A DNA stretch of 64,000 nucleotides from an uncultured Dehalococcoidia bacterium (GTDB taxonomy: Bacteria; Chloroflexota; Dehalococcoidia; Lucifugimonadales; UBA3495): NCBI GenBank assembly GCA_958296385.1, contig OY282494.1, positions 1,773,537 to 1,837,536 on the forward strand, in the 5' to 3' direction. Below are positions 41,076 through 49,539 of this stretch, piece after piece (position 1 is the stretch's first letter; every line of letters begins with the position of its first letter). Position numbers and translations under genes: made by a program. The notes below the pieces were generated by a model, which saw nothing but the letters and a program-made list of their open reading frames with translations, did no database searches and was not told where the DNA came from.

Positions 41076-42488
41076 TCAGTAATCAAACTCCATTGCGCGA
41101 ATTTCATCAAATTCCGACTTTGGCATGAAGCTGCACATACCGGCGTTCAAGACCAATATTTTGTAGAAATAGCTCGATTCAACTACCCAATCTAGACCAT
41201 TTGAAATGCAGCCTGCATCGGTTTCTTGCCAAATATAGTCCATGATATACCCATCGTGGGTATCAAGTTTCTCGAACGAACTCAGCTCAAAAATTTCCCA
41301 GTTACGTGCTAGTTCAATACTCTCGTCGCGCCACCATTCATAAAAATCATGCAAGGTTTCTCCCGTGTCCAACTCATATACCCAAACGTTGACGGCGCCT
41401 ACCAGGTCATTCCCGTCATACCGCTCAAAATGAGCGTCACACACATCGGATTCATCGGCCAGTATCCATTTGGGATGTATCAGGAGGCTATACCGGCAGT
41501 CCTCGTTTTCGTATGTCCACCACTCGCCGCCAGCATCCGCCAGTACGTTGCCGCCGGACGCCAGAAAGTCCAGGTTCTCCTTGACTTCGGAAACCGATAT
41601 GGCGAATGATATACCTTGATAGTAGGTGTATGAGGAAGTGTTCACGCCGATGACGCGTCCGTTACGGTTGACCAGCGGGCCGCCGCTGTTGCCGGGGTTG
41701 ATGGCCGCGTCGGTCTGAATCCGCTCCACCGCGCCATCAGTCCGTCGGGATGAAACTACGCCGGTCGTAACCGTGTAATCCCGGCCCAACTCGTCGCCCA
41801 GCGGAAAACCGAGGGCGATTACTTCGTCGCCCACGCCGATGCTGCTGGCGTCGCCCAGCGTCATCGGATGCAACGGTTGGCGTGATTCTACCTTGACCAC
41901 TGCCAGGTCTATTGTTTCATCACGCCCCAGCACCTGCCCGGTGTAAGACCGCCCGTTCACAAAGCGAACGGTTACTGATGTATGTTGTTCTACTACGTGA
42001 GCGTTGGTGACTATCAGGCCATCCTCAGAGACTACAAAACCGGAGCCGTCGCCGGTGGGAGTGGCGATTTGTACCAGGCCGCCGTCAATACTTTTTACGA
42101 TGTCCGAAACGGAGCGCGCAGCTTTGACCGGCGTCGGGGTTGGTGCAGGGGCAACCCTGGTCAGTTCGGCGGCTACGGTAGCCGGAATATCCACGGTAGG
42201 CGGCGGCGGCGTTGTCGGCGTAGGATGCGGAGTATCAGTAGGATGCGGCGTAGCAGTAGGGTGGGGCGTAGCAGTGGGAGTCGGCTGGGCGGTGGCAATC
42301 ATCGCCGCTACCGTTGCCTCCAGGTTGGGCGTCGGCTCGGGGGTAACTACTATCAACACTACTTCCGGCGTCGGTGTTGGTATGGCTGTTGGCGGGGCGG
42401 CATCGGGCGCGCAGGCGGTAAGCAGGAATGCCGCACTGAACAGCAGCACCAGCATAGTGCCGGCTTTGGGCCACATTACACACGTCAC
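41076..42488 (-). CDS. HtrA-like (S1C) trypsin-type serine protease lipoprotein without PDZ
   Basis: A 470-residue secreted lipoprotein. Signal peptide and lipobox LLTAC (Cys26) are followed by a Thr/Pro/His-rich linker of short repeats (TPHPTATPHPTDTPHPT, ~70-92). The trypsin fold has His164 (TNAHVV), Asp194 (IDLAVVK) and Ser268 (NPGNSGGPL). Instead of PDZ it ends in a ~140-residue domain (EDCRYSLLIHPKWILADESD...) that looks PsbP/Mog1-like, which is inference. The coding DNA of that last domain (41080-41640) is visibly more AT-rich than its surroundings. Confidence 0.87.
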   Translation of the reverse strand: MTCVMWPKAGTMLVLLFSAAFLLTACAPDAAPPTAIPTPTPEVVLIVVTPEPTPNLEATVAAMIATAQPTPTATPHPTATPHPTDTPHPTPTTPPPPTVDIPATVAAELTRVAPAPTPTPVKAARSVSDIVKSIDGGLVQIATPTGDGSGFVVSEDGLIVTNAHVVEQHTSVTVRFVNGRSYTGQVLGRDETIDLAVVKVESRQPLHPMTLGDASSIGVGDEVIALGFPLGDELGRDYTVTTGVVSSRRTDGAVERIQTDAAINPGNSGGPLVNRNGRVIGVNTSSYTYYQGISFAISVSEVKENLDFLASGGNVLADAGGEWWTYENEDCRYSLLIHPKWILADESDVCDAHFERYDGNDLVGAVNVWVYELDTGETLHDFYEWWRDESIELARNWEIFELSSFEKLDTHDGYIMDYIWQETDAGCISNGLDWVVESSYFYKILVLNAGMCSFMPKSEFDEIRAMEFDY

Positions 42489-42522
42489 GCTGATTGAGCC
42501 GCTGCCGCAACTGCGCGCCGGC

Positions 42523-43629
42523 TTATTCGCAGGCGGCCCGGATGGCTTTGGAGATTGCGGAGAGGCGGGGGTTGTTGGTGGCGCTGGCGCGGAAGCCGTT
42601 GGTGATGTAGGCGGCGGCCAGTCCCTGCGACGGGTCGGCCCAGCCTACTGAGGTGCCGGCGCCGCCGTGGCCGAAGGTGCCGGCGCCGCTGGTCGGGCTG
42701 GCCCCCATGCGGCTGTCCTCGAGTACCAGGCCCAGGGAGCGTCGCATCCGCAGCCCCAGCGAGAAGTCGTTGGCCTCTACTTGCAGGCGGGTGGCTTCGG
42801 CTACCGTTTCCGGGTTGAGGATGCGTATGCCGTCCAGCTCGCCGCCGTTGCCGAGCATGGCGTAGAAACGGGCCAGGTCGCGGGCGGTAAAGATGCCGCC
42901 GCCGGCCGGATGCACCGCCTGGTGCACCTCCGGGCGGTTGTAGGGGCGAATCATGCCGGGGCGGTCGCAGTCCTCCATGGCGTGGATGCGGGAGACGCGT
43001 TCCTCCAGTTCCGGCGGCAGGCCGACGTAGCCGTCCACCAGGCCCAGCGGGTCCAGTATCTCATCGCGCAGGAATGTGCCGATATGCCGGCCGTCAATGC
43101 GGCGCACCAGTTCGCCGATGACCCACCCGAAGTTGCGGGGGTGGTAGGCCATCACCTGCCCGGCGGGGTAGTCGGGGATGATGTTCTCCATGCACTCGAC
43201 CACGTAGTCCCAATCCTGCCAGCGATCCCAGGACAGCTCCGGCGGCGTTTCCGGGAAACCGCCCCGGTGGGTCAGCACGTGCCGGATGGTGACCGTATCC
43301 TTGCGGTGTTTGGCGAAGCCGGGCCAGTAGTCCGCAACCTTGTCGTCCCAATTCAGTTGGCCGCGCTCCCACAGGATGTGCAGGCAGGCGGCGGCCAGGG
43401 GTTTGGTGGACGAGTAGAGGATGAACATGGTGCCGGCGTCCACCGGCTTGCCGCTGGCGTCGTCGGCGCGCCCGCCCCACAGGTCAACGGCCAGCTGGCC
43501 GTGGCGGTACACGGCCAGGCCGGCGCCGGGGTGCCGGCCGTCGGCAATCTGGCGGTGGAACAGGGCTTCCAGCGCCTGCACCGCTGCGGGGTTCATTCCT
43601 ACTTCGTCAAGAACTGCGGTCGTGGTCAT
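42523..43629 (-). CDS. Class C beta-lactamase-fold serine hydrolase (esterase-like)
   Basis: A 368-residue member of the penicillin-binding-protein/class C beta-lactamase fold. The nucleophile motif SSTK is at 73-76, and a Tyr-x-Asn-like YHPRN and late GHGGAGTS are present. Relatives include EstB-type esterases and D-amino-acid hydrolases; true beta-lactamase activity is unlikely because no signal peptide is seen. I chose the ATG at 43629 after GAGGA rather than the TTG next to it. Confidence 0.85.
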   Translation of the reverse strand: MTTTAVLDEVGMNPAAVQALEALFHRQIADGRHPGAGLAVYRHGQLAVDLWGGRADDASGKPVDAGTMFILYSSTKPLAAACLHILWERGQLNWDDKVADYWPGFAKHRKDTVTIRHVLTHRGGFPETPPELSWDRWQDWDYVVECMENIIPDYPAGQVMAYHPRNFGWVIGELVRRIDGRHIGTFLRDEILDPLGLVDGYVGLPPELEERVSRIHAMEDCDRPGMIRPYNRPEVHQAVHPAGGGIFTARDLARFYAMLGNGGELDGIRILNPETVAEATRLQVEANDFSLGLRMRRSLGLVLEDSRMGASPTSGAGTFGHGGAGTSVGWADPSQGLAAAYITNGFRASATNNPRLSAISKAIRAACE

Positions 43630-43645
43630 CAAGCATCCTCGCGGG

Positions 43646-44083
43646 TCAGTCGGCGTACACCGTGTTCAGGTTGGCGGACAGGTCAAAGAAATGTTGCAGG
43701 CTCTGGTTGTAGCGAAAGAACATATCGGCCCGCAGCTGGTCGCCGGTGGCGTTGTTGGAAATCTCGTGGATCATGTCCAGGCTGACCAGAGTTTGGCCGG
43801 CGCCGGCGCCGCCGTTGGCCTTGATGTCGTCCAGCATGGCGCGCCACGCGGACGGCGCCATCTCCAGAAAGAAGTCCACGTTAATCAAGTCGTAGTCGGT
43901 GCCGGCGCGCACGCCCTGGCAGGCAAACGCCTCAAACGCCACGATGTAGATGCTGTCGCCGACCTTGACGCCCATTTGAGCGTCAACGGTGCCGAATTGC
44001 CGGTAGCTGGCGTCCTCGTTCACCATGCGTTGCAGCGACTCAAACCACTCGAGGGACGGGAATACAATCGGGGCATCATTCAT
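43646..44083 (-). CDS. SCP2 sterol-carrier-like small protein
   Basis: A 145-residue protein: FPSLEWFESLQRMVNEDASYRQFGTVDAQMGVKVGD, YDLINVDFFLEMAPSAWRAMLDDI and a C-terminal helix with ATGDQLRADMFFRYNQSLQHFFDLSA. The layout resembles single-domain SCP2-type lipid-binding proteins. This assignment is by pattern only. AGGAGG precedes the ATG. It is in line with the serine hydrolase gene, 16 bases upstream of that start. Confidence 0.5.
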   Translation of the reverse strand: MNDAPIVFPSLEWFESLQRMVNEDASYRQFGTVDAQMGVKVGDSIYIVAFEAFACQGVRAGTDYDLINVDFFLEMAPSAWRAMLDDIKANGGAGAGQTLVSLDMIHEISNNATGDQLRADMFFRYNQSLQHFFDLSANLNTVYAD

Positions 44084-44189
44084 CCGGCGTGGGCCTCCTG
44101 GCGTGTTGATTGGGCAGCGTGTTGATTTGACGGGATGTGCCGCCGGCGATGCGACTGCCGGCGCTGGGGCGGCTATTCGTTAAAGGCGG

Positions 44190-44504
44190 CTATTCGTTAA
44201 AGTAGGGATCGCCCGTACTTTTGGCCGCTGAGAACGGGGCCATCCGTTTCAGGTAGTGTTCCGGGTCTGACGCCGGGGGCGCTTTGCCCAGCGTGTCGTC
44301 AACCATCTTGTAATAGCGAGGGTCGAGGTCGCGCAGCTGGTCGCCGTCGGTGCGGCCCCGGGAGAATGAGGACATGATGCGCTCCGGTTCGGCGGCGCCG
44401 CAGTGCTGGCAGTTGACGCCGGCGCCGGCCACCGCCGCGGCAACCTTGAAGAAGTAGCTGCTAATCAGATGGCACGACTGGCATCGGTACTCGTAAATGG
44501 GCAT
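44190..44504 (-). CDS. FmdB-family zinc-ribbon protein
   Basis: A 104-residue protein: MPIYEYRCQSCHLISSYFF with a second pair CQHCGAAEPERIMSSFSRG, together forming a CxxC...CxxC zinc ribbon of the FmdB regulatory family, found next to diverse genes. The rest is a short helical tail with no motif. I chose the ATG at 44504 giving the canonical MPIYEY start, rather than an upstream in-frame ATG at 44519. Confidence 0.85.
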   Translation of the reverse strand: MPIYEYRCQSCHLISSYFFKVAAAVAGAGVNCQHCGAAEPERIMSSFSRGRTDGDQLRDLDPRYYKMVDDTLGKAPPASDPEHYLKRMAPFSAAKSTGDPYFNE

Positions 44505-44613
44505 AACTGGCCTCGGCAACGCTCCGCAGGGATGGTATAGGAATCAAGGCGCCGGTGTCAAAACGCCGGCATAAATCGGGTAGCGTTCAGTTTCAGGTGG
44601 TTTAGTTTCCCTC

Positions 44614-44719
44614 AATGTCATTCTGAGCGCAGCGAAGAATCTCGATGACGTAGGACACACTTTGAGGGCAACGCCGTTGCTACGCTTTCGAGATTCTTCG
44701 CTGCGCTCAGAATGACATT
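44614..44719. repeat. MITE-like palindromic repeat, copy 5
   Basis: Arms of ~32 bp at 44614-44645 and 44688-44719, with outer CCCT/AGGG extension. It fills most of the 363-base gap 44505-44867; the rest of that gap holds only the promoter region described next. Confidence 0.9.
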
Positions 44720-44783
44720 AGGGAGGAGGAGTGATTAAACCACCCAAAACGAAACGCTACCGCGTAAATCGTGCGGCAATGGC

Positions 44784-44823
44784 GCCCGGCGGGTTGCAAT
44801 GCCGCCGGGCAGTGCCCTATATT
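44784..44823 (+). promoter_or_regulatory. Promoter of the DUF1330 gene overlapped by a hairpin
   Basis: TTGCAA (44794-44799), 18 bases, then TATATT (44818-44823), 45 bases before the ATG at 44868. The -35 lies in the loop of a 9 bp hairpin (GCCCGGCGG 44784-44792, CCGCCGGGC 44802-44810), which could be an operator-like site or a terminator of an older transcript. Confidence 0.5.
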
Positions 44824-44867
44824 CTGCCCTGGACAATCATCATCCGAACTATTGCGAGGTGCCGGCT

Positions 44868-45155
44868 ATGGCCGCTTACGTTATTGCTACCATTGAGGTT
44901 ACCGACCCGGAGACGTTTGAGACGTACCGGGGGCAGGTGCCGGCGACTATTGAGAAGTACCGGGGCAAGTATCTGGCCCGCGGCGGGGACGTGGAGATTG
45001 TGGAGGGCGAGCAGCCGGCCCGGCGCACCGTCGTGCTGGAGTTTGACAGCCTGGAGCAGGCCCGCGGCTGGTACTACTCGGACGACTATGCCGGGCCTAA
45101 GGAACTGCGCATCAAGTCCACCATCTCCAACGTGATGATTGTGGACGGGGTGTGA
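44868..45155 (+). CDS. DUF1330 domain protein
   Basis: A 95-residue DUF1330 protein (dimeric ferredoxin-like alpha+beta fold): AYVIATIEVTDPETFETYRGQVPATIEKYRGKYLARGGDVEIVEG, then RTVVLEFDSLEQARGWYYSDDYAG. Function of the family is unclear. A GCGAGG stretch lies 6-7 bases upstream of the ATG. It has its own promoter and is transcribed against its neighbours. Confidence 0.87.
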   Translation: MAAYVIATIEVTDPETFETYRGQVPATIEKYRGKYLARGGDVEIVEGEQPARRTVVLEFDSLEQARGWYYSDDYAGPKELRIKSTISNVMIVDGV

Positions 45156-45179
45156 AAGACGCGCGCCGCACGAAACGGT

Positions 45180-45629
45180 TTAAGCCTCAAAATCCACGCC
45201 GACGCCGACGATTTCCACCTGCATAGAGCGGATGTCGGGGGCGCCGGCGTCAAAGGTTACGCCGACGACTACGTTGATGCCCCGGTCAACTTCCGGGGCG
45301 GCGGGAATCTCAAAGCGGCCGTCCAGATGGTCGCCTTTCAGGGCCAGGCCCAGATGCTCGGCGATGATTTTCTCGCCGTCGTACACCAGCACTTCCGCAA
45401 CGTTGGCGTGGGAGCGGGCGCGGAATGAGATGGACACCGACTCGGCTTTGGTGCGGGCGCCGTTGTGGACGGTGGGCGTGGGGATGGCGAAATGCAACCA
45501 GGTGTTTTGCCCCTCGCTGCCCTCGATGCGGACGAAAGGCCCGCAATGGCGCACTGCGGTGATGCGGTTGAGGTACTCTCCGGTCATTGCGGAGCCGTGT
45601 ACCCAGGACGTGAACTTTTGACCTGCCAT
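45180..45629 (-). CDS. Conserved beta-rich protein of unknown function
   Basis: A 149-residue protein with an all-beta look: FTSWVHGSAMTGEYL, WLHFAIPTPTVHNGARTKAESVSISFRAR, VAEVLVYDGEKIIAEHLGLALKGDH and INVVVGVTFDAGAPDIRSMQVEIVGVGVDF. No signal peptide and no catalytic motif. I cannot name a family with confidence; a small lectin-like or tail-fibre-like sandwich is one guess. GGAGG eight bases before the ATG. Confidence 0.5.
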   Translation of the reverse strand: MAGQKFTSWVHGSAMTGEYLNRITAVRHCGPFVRIEGSEGQNTWLHFAIPTPTVHNGARTKAESVSISFRARSHANVAEVLVYDGEKIIAEHLGLALKGDHLDGRFEIPAAPEVDRGINVVVGVTFDAGAPDIRSMQVEIVGVGVDFEA

Positions 45630-45681
45630 AATTGCTGCCTCCGGCCCGGTGATAGTTTCGGTGGTGTCGGCTTGGGTTAGG

Positions 45682-46269
45682 TTAGGATGCCGCCATTATA
45701 GCCGACAGCGACGGCTGGCGCGCTCCCGCCGGCTCCGGGATGTTAGCAGCCTGGCGCTCCATAGCCAGCAGCCACGACTTGACGTCCAGTCCGCCGGCGC
45801 CGTAGCCGTGCAAACCGCCGCCGCTGCCGATGACCCGGTGGCACGGCACCACCAAAGGCAGCGGGTTTTTAGCCATCGCCTGCCCCGCCGCGCGGGAGGC
45901 CCGGGGATTGCCGGCGGCCTCGGCCAACCACTGGTAGGAACGCGTTTCGCCGGGCGGAATAGCGCGGCAAGCCTGCCACGCCGCCCCAAAAAACGACGGC
46001 GCGTTGGACAGGTCAACGGGAATCCGGGCCAGGGCTTGCATATCCCCGGCGAAGTAGTCGTCAAAAGCGGCCAAAGCAGCGGAGAATACCGCCGGGTTTT
46101 CCGAGGCAGTTTCCAGCGCCGGGCCTAACCCGTCCAAAGCATCCTGGCGATCCGGCTGCAAGCTGACACGATGCAGCGCGCCGGCCGTGCCAAGCAGCGC
46201 CAGCCAGCCGACGGGGCACTCTTGGATATGATAGTAGAGGTCGAGAGCATCGGTTTTACGGGCGGCCAT
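45682..46269 (-). CDS. ogt: Methylated-DNA-protein cysteine methyltransferase (O6-alkylguanine repair)
   Basis: A 195-residue suicide repair enzyme that moves alkyl groups from O6-guanine to its own cysteine. The active site LPLVVPCHRVIGSGGGLHGYGAG (Cys143) and the helix-turn-helix region (GETRSYQWLAEAAGNPRASRAAGQA) are intact, with the N-terminal domain FDDYFAGDMQALARIPVDL. I chose the ATG at 46269 with GAGGA eight bases upstream, giving normal length. Confidence 0.93.
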   Translation of the reverse strand: MAARKTDALDLYYHIQECPVGWLALLGTAGALHRVSLQPDRQDALDGLGPALETASENPAVFSAALAAFDDYFAGDMQALARIPVDLSNAPSFFGAAWQACRAIPPGETRSYQWLAEAAGNPRASRAAGQAMAKNPLPLVVPCHRVIGSGGGLHGYGAGGLDVKSWLLAMERQAANIPEPAGARQPSLSAIMAAS

Positions 46270-46394
46270 AAAATCATTCCTCAGCCGGCGTTGGATAGCG
46301 ACGCGCACATACCGGCCAGCCATCATAGCCCCCGGTATCGGTACGGCGTCAACCGGCGAACGACGGCGGAGCGGCGTTGTTCAGATGGATTGGT

Positions 46395-46880
46395 CAAGTC
46401 ATGATGGGTCATCCTTTGGGAGTGGGATTGGAGTTGGCTGGTATCGGGCGTTTATCGGGCGGTGGGTTCGGTTTGGTTTGGATGTTGCCGGAGATTCAAG
46501 TCGTTGTCAGCCCTACGGCCGGAGGTTGGTACGCAACTATTTTGGACCTTCATTTTACGTGTCCTGCCCTAATGAGAGGCAGCACGCGGGCTGAAGCTCG
46601 ATACCCTGCGGAGGCAGCCCGCGCCGTGAAAGCGGGGTCGGGACTACCCTTGCCGATTGCGATTTTTTGCTGACTGGCCGTGTTGACTTGAATCTCCGAC
46701 GATGTTGATGCGGTGTCCCCGATTTCCCAGGTGCGCCCTCTATATGAGAAACGGCTGGTAGCGGGGTTGGTTGGTTGATTTGCCCGATAGATGTAATCCT
46801 ACACGAACTGATGTGCGGTTGCAAGTAGCGGGGTGTCATTGATTTTTTGGATTTGGCGGGGGATTTTGACGGGGGGAGGG
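46395..46880 (+). repeat. Left arm of a ~0.5 kb inverted repeat around the MoxR/DUF58/transglutaminase operon
   Basis: This segment, read forward, matches the complement of 51940-52440 nearly throughout: GTTGGCTGGTATCGG and ATCGGGCGGTGGGTTCGG on the outside, a 210 bp element in the middle (46489-46698), GATTTGCCCGATA, and GTGTCATTGATTTTTTGG with ATTTGGCGGGGGATTTT on the inside. Similarity appears about 75-85% by eye, higher inside the 210 bp element. With the short flanks it fills the ~700-base gap 46270-46976, where I see no gene. Confidence 0.8.
46489..46698 (+). repeat. 210 bp element with 14 bp terminal inverted repeats, copy 1
   Basis: It begins CGGAGATTCAAGTC (46489-46502) and ends with the exact complement, GACTTGAATCTCCG (46685-46698). 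The inside contains CTTCATTTTACGTGTCCTGC and GGGCTGAAGCTCGATACCCT, shared with the copy at 52116-52332. It looks like a non-autonomous mobile element. No coding frame is convincing. Confidence 0.75.
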
Positions 46881-46907
46881 GCGTGCGCTTGGGGAGTAGG
46901 GGGGACG

Positions 46908-46930
46908 CTGGGGGAAATGATTTCCCCCAG
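46908..46930 (-). terminator. Hairpin downstream of the transglutaminase operon
   Basis: A perfect 11 bp inverted repeat CTGGGGGAAAT / ATTTCCCCCAG around one G, about 47 bases past the operon's last stop. It has an internal A/T step but no long T-run on the minus strand. Confidence 0.45.
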
Positions 46931-46976
46931 ACCCCCTCGGGGTATTATTGGGGGACGCTCAGAGCGGCGGGCGGCC

Positions 46977-49538
46977 TTACGTTTCCCGGCGGCGCAGGGC
47001 GTGGAGTAGGAGGGGGGTGCGGAGGGCGGCCCAGGCTTGGGCTATGGTGGCGGTTTGGCTGGGGGGCGCGGGGCGGTGGGCGGCGTAGGCGTGGCGGGCG
47101 TAGGCGTCCACGATGGTGAATATGGCGGCGCGCTGTTCCGGCAGCGCCGCGCTGATGGCGGCGCCCCATTGGTGCGGCGTTTGGTGCTGTCGGGGGGCCA
47201 GCGATGCCGGGCTGCTGAGCCGGCGAAGCCGTCGGTAGGCGGTTGGCACGTCGCGCGGGGTTGCCAGCAGCGCGCGCCATGCTGTCAGGGCGGCAATCAG
47301 GATGATGAGTACGGCGGCGGCGCCCCCGGCCAGCCAGGGCAGCGCGCTTTGGGCCTGCTGGGCCCAAGTGGCGGCGATGCCCTCCGGCGGGATGGATTCG
47401 TTGGCGTCAATCAAATCCTCAAGTTCCTCGCAGTCCTCCTCAAAGTCGCAGGGCAATTGGCCCGTCGCATCGCCGCTCAAATCGCCAGCGTCCGGCCGGG
47501 GGGCGGCTTCGGGGGGCAAGGCGACGGGAATGGCCCGGCCGGGCGTGGGCTCAAAGGGAATCCAGCCGAACCCGTTGAAATAGACTTCCGACCAGCCGTG
47601 GCTGTGATGGTCGGCGACGAGGTACACCTGGGAGCCGTCAATGGGGTTGCCGGCGGTGTAGCCGGTGGCCATCCGGGCCGGGATGCCAACGCTGCGGGCC
47701 AGCACCGTCATCGCCGAGCCGAAGTATTCGCTGTATCCCTCACGGCTGTCGAACAGGAAATAATCTACGCCGTCGGCGCCAAAGGGCGGCGGCTCAATTT
47801 CCAGATTGTAGGCGTAGTTGTTTTTCAGGTACTGCTCAATCGCCTTGGCCCGGTCGTAAGGGGTTGCGGCGCCGGCGGTGACGTTGCGGGCCAGGACGGC
47901 GACGCGTTCCGGCAGATCCGGGGGCAGCTCGGTGTAGCGGGCCCACACCCAGGGAGGGTACTCGTCGCCGGCGGTGCGCAAGTCGTCGGGCTGGGCGGAG
48001 GATACCGCCGTGGTTACCTGATAGGGGTTGCCGGATGCGGCGTTGCCGCGGGCGGTGCGGACGGACAGCACGTCGGGCTGCGCCGGCACGGTTTCGGCGA
48101 CTACGGCGCGGGTAACGGCGCCGGTTTCGTCGCGCTCCACCGATTCCAGCAGGAACGCCGTCGGCAGCCCGGCGGCGATGTCCGGCGCGGCGACGGCGGC
48201 GTCCTGGGCTACCGCCGTCCGTATGCCGTCCACGGCCTGGGCCAGCGCGGGCGGCAGACGGTCGGTGGGGCTGGCGGCGCGCGGGTCGATGACGTAGCGG
48301 GGGGAGTCAAACGTTTCAATCCGCACGTCCCGGTTGGCGCCGATGACCTGGCCGCCGGCGAACACGCTGCGGCTGTCGTAGTTGGGAATGACCTCAAAGG
48401 TTACGTTGAACCGTTCCCGGTCCGGGCTGGGGGCGCTGTATTCAGGCTGCCAGCCGGGTTCTTTCAGCGTGGTGCCCTCGGAAATCCAGCCCTCGTGGGT
48501 GTAGGTGGCGTAGGAACGGGCTTTCCAGTACATCGGCACCGGCGAGTTGACCTGCAACACCGGCGTATCGGTGGGGTTGATGGTGCCCTGAAAGGCCAGG
48601 GCATCGCCCCAGATGCGGTAGGGCAGAGGACGGCGGGCCGGCAGTCCGGCGAACAGCCGGTTGAAATCCTCCTCCCAGCTGACCAGGGGGGAGCGGGTGG
48701 TGTTGTAGATGGCGTTGGCCGGCCCCCACTGGCCGCCGATGGGCAGCAGGAACGCGATGACCAGCGCCACCAGGGCCACCACCGCCGTATCGCTCATGGT
48801 AAGGATGCCCAGATGCCCGTCGTAGATGCGGCCTACCCGATCCCAGCGCTGGCGGGCGCGTACCGATTGCACGCAGCCGACCAACAGCAGGCCGGAGAAC
48901 AGGTAGATGCCGAGATAGATGCTGGCGTTGTCGGGCAGGAAGGTGAGGTTGGACAGCAGGCCGGCGGTGCCGAGCGCGAATACGCCCCAGAAGTTGCGGT
49001 AGCGGAAAAAGGCCCAGCCCGCCAGGTAGCCGGACACCCACGAGGCCAGCATCAAGCCGACGGCGAAAGGCAGCGGGTCAACGCTGATGCCCTCGTTGCG
49101 CGCGGCCGACAGCCACAGTCCCAGGCGTTGGAACAAGTCGGCGGCGGTGGCGATTTGCAGGGCGTCCGGCGCGGCGGCAACCATCAGCCAGACGATGATG
49201 CCGATGCCGGCCAACATTCCCAGCGGCAGCAGCAGGGCCGTCCATAGTGGAATCCGGCACAGCAGCAGGGCGGTCAGAAGGGACAGCAGCATCACCGACA
49301 CCAGCGGCGGCGTGGGGGCCCAATCGGCGACTTCTACCGACCAGACGACGACAATCATGTTGAACGCCAGCAGGCCGGCGCTCAGCCAGCCGTCCGGCGG
49401 GCGCAGCGCAACCAGCAGCGCCCACAGCCGGGCCGCCCACAGCCGGTCGGATGCGGAACCCCCCGCCGTCTCCGGGCGGCTGCCGGGTTCACGCCGGGCC
49501 ATGGGGGTGGCGCGGGCCGTTGTCGGCGCCGTTGTCAT
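46977..49538 (-). CDS. TgpA-like membrane protein with transglutaminase domain (catalytic Cys replaced)
   Basis: An 853-residue membrane protein: six or more N-terminal helices (residues ~40-290, DUF3488-like), an extracytoplasmic region, a transglutaminase-like core (~545-680), one more helix (~755-775) and a cytoplasmic DUF4129-like tail. The core has the fold signatures YDRAKAIEQYLKNNYAYN, SVGIPARMATGYTAG, HSHGWSEVYFNGFGW (His647) and FEPTPG. The expected cysteine in the GYC-type motif is Ser603 (EGYSEYFGSA; codon AGC at 47730-47732). It ends the MoxR-DUF58 operon. Such operons act in envelope or proteolytic surface functions; loss of protease-type activity is possible. Confidence 0.87.
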   Translation of the reverse strand: MTTAPTTARATPMARREPGSRPETAGGSASDRLWAARLWALLVALRPPDGWLSAGLLAFNMIVVVWSVEVADWAPTPPLVSVMLLSLLTALLLCRIPLWTALLLPLGMLAGIGIIVWLMVAAAPDALQIATAADLFQRLGLWLSAARNEGISVDPLPFAVGLMLASWVSGYLAGWAFFRYRNFWGVFALGTAGLLSNLTFLPDNASIYLGIYLFSGLLLVGCVQSVRARQRWDRVGRIYDGHLGILTMSDTAVVALVALVIAFLLPIGGQWGPANAIYNTTRSPLVSWEEDFNRLFAGLPARRPLPYRIWGDALAFQGTINPTDTPVLQVNSPVPMYWKARSYATYTHEGWISEGTTLKEPGWQPEYSAPSPDRERFNVTFEVIPNYDSRSVFAGGQVIGANRDVRIETFDSPRYVIDPRAASPTDRLPPALAQAVDGIRTAVAQDAAVAAPDIAAGLPTAFLLESVERDETGAVTRAVVAETVPAQPDVLSVRTARGNAASGNPYQVTTAVSSAQPDDLRTAGDEYPPWVWARYTELPPDLPERVAVLARNVTAGAATPYDRAKAIEQYLKNNYAYNLEIEPPPFGADGVDYFLFDSREGYSEYFGSAMTVLARSVGIPARMATGYTAGNPIDGSQVYLVADHHSHGWSEVYFNGFGWIPFEPTPGRAIPVALPPEAAPRPDAGDLSGDATGQLPCDFEEDCEELEDLIDANESIPPEGIAATWAQQAQSALPWLAGGAAAVLIILIAALTAWRALLATPRDVPTAYRRLRRLSSPASLAPRQHQTPHQWGAAISAALPEQRAAIFTIVDAYARHAYAAHRPAPPSQTATIAQAWAALRTPLLLHALRRRET

Positions 49539-49539
49539 A

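Noticed and set aside
44505-44867. Gaps 12402-12790, 44505-44867, 46270-46976 and 51847-52615 checked for tRNA, tmRNA or other RNA genes
   Set aside because: No cloverleaf, CCA end or known RNA motif seen by eye; the space is filled by repeats and promoters. A covariance-model search would be decisive.
47037-49247. A 736-codon plus-strand frame opposite the transglutaminase gene
   Set aside because: Gly/Arg/Val low complexity, no motif, and the minus strand has a coherent DUF3488/transglutaminase architecture.
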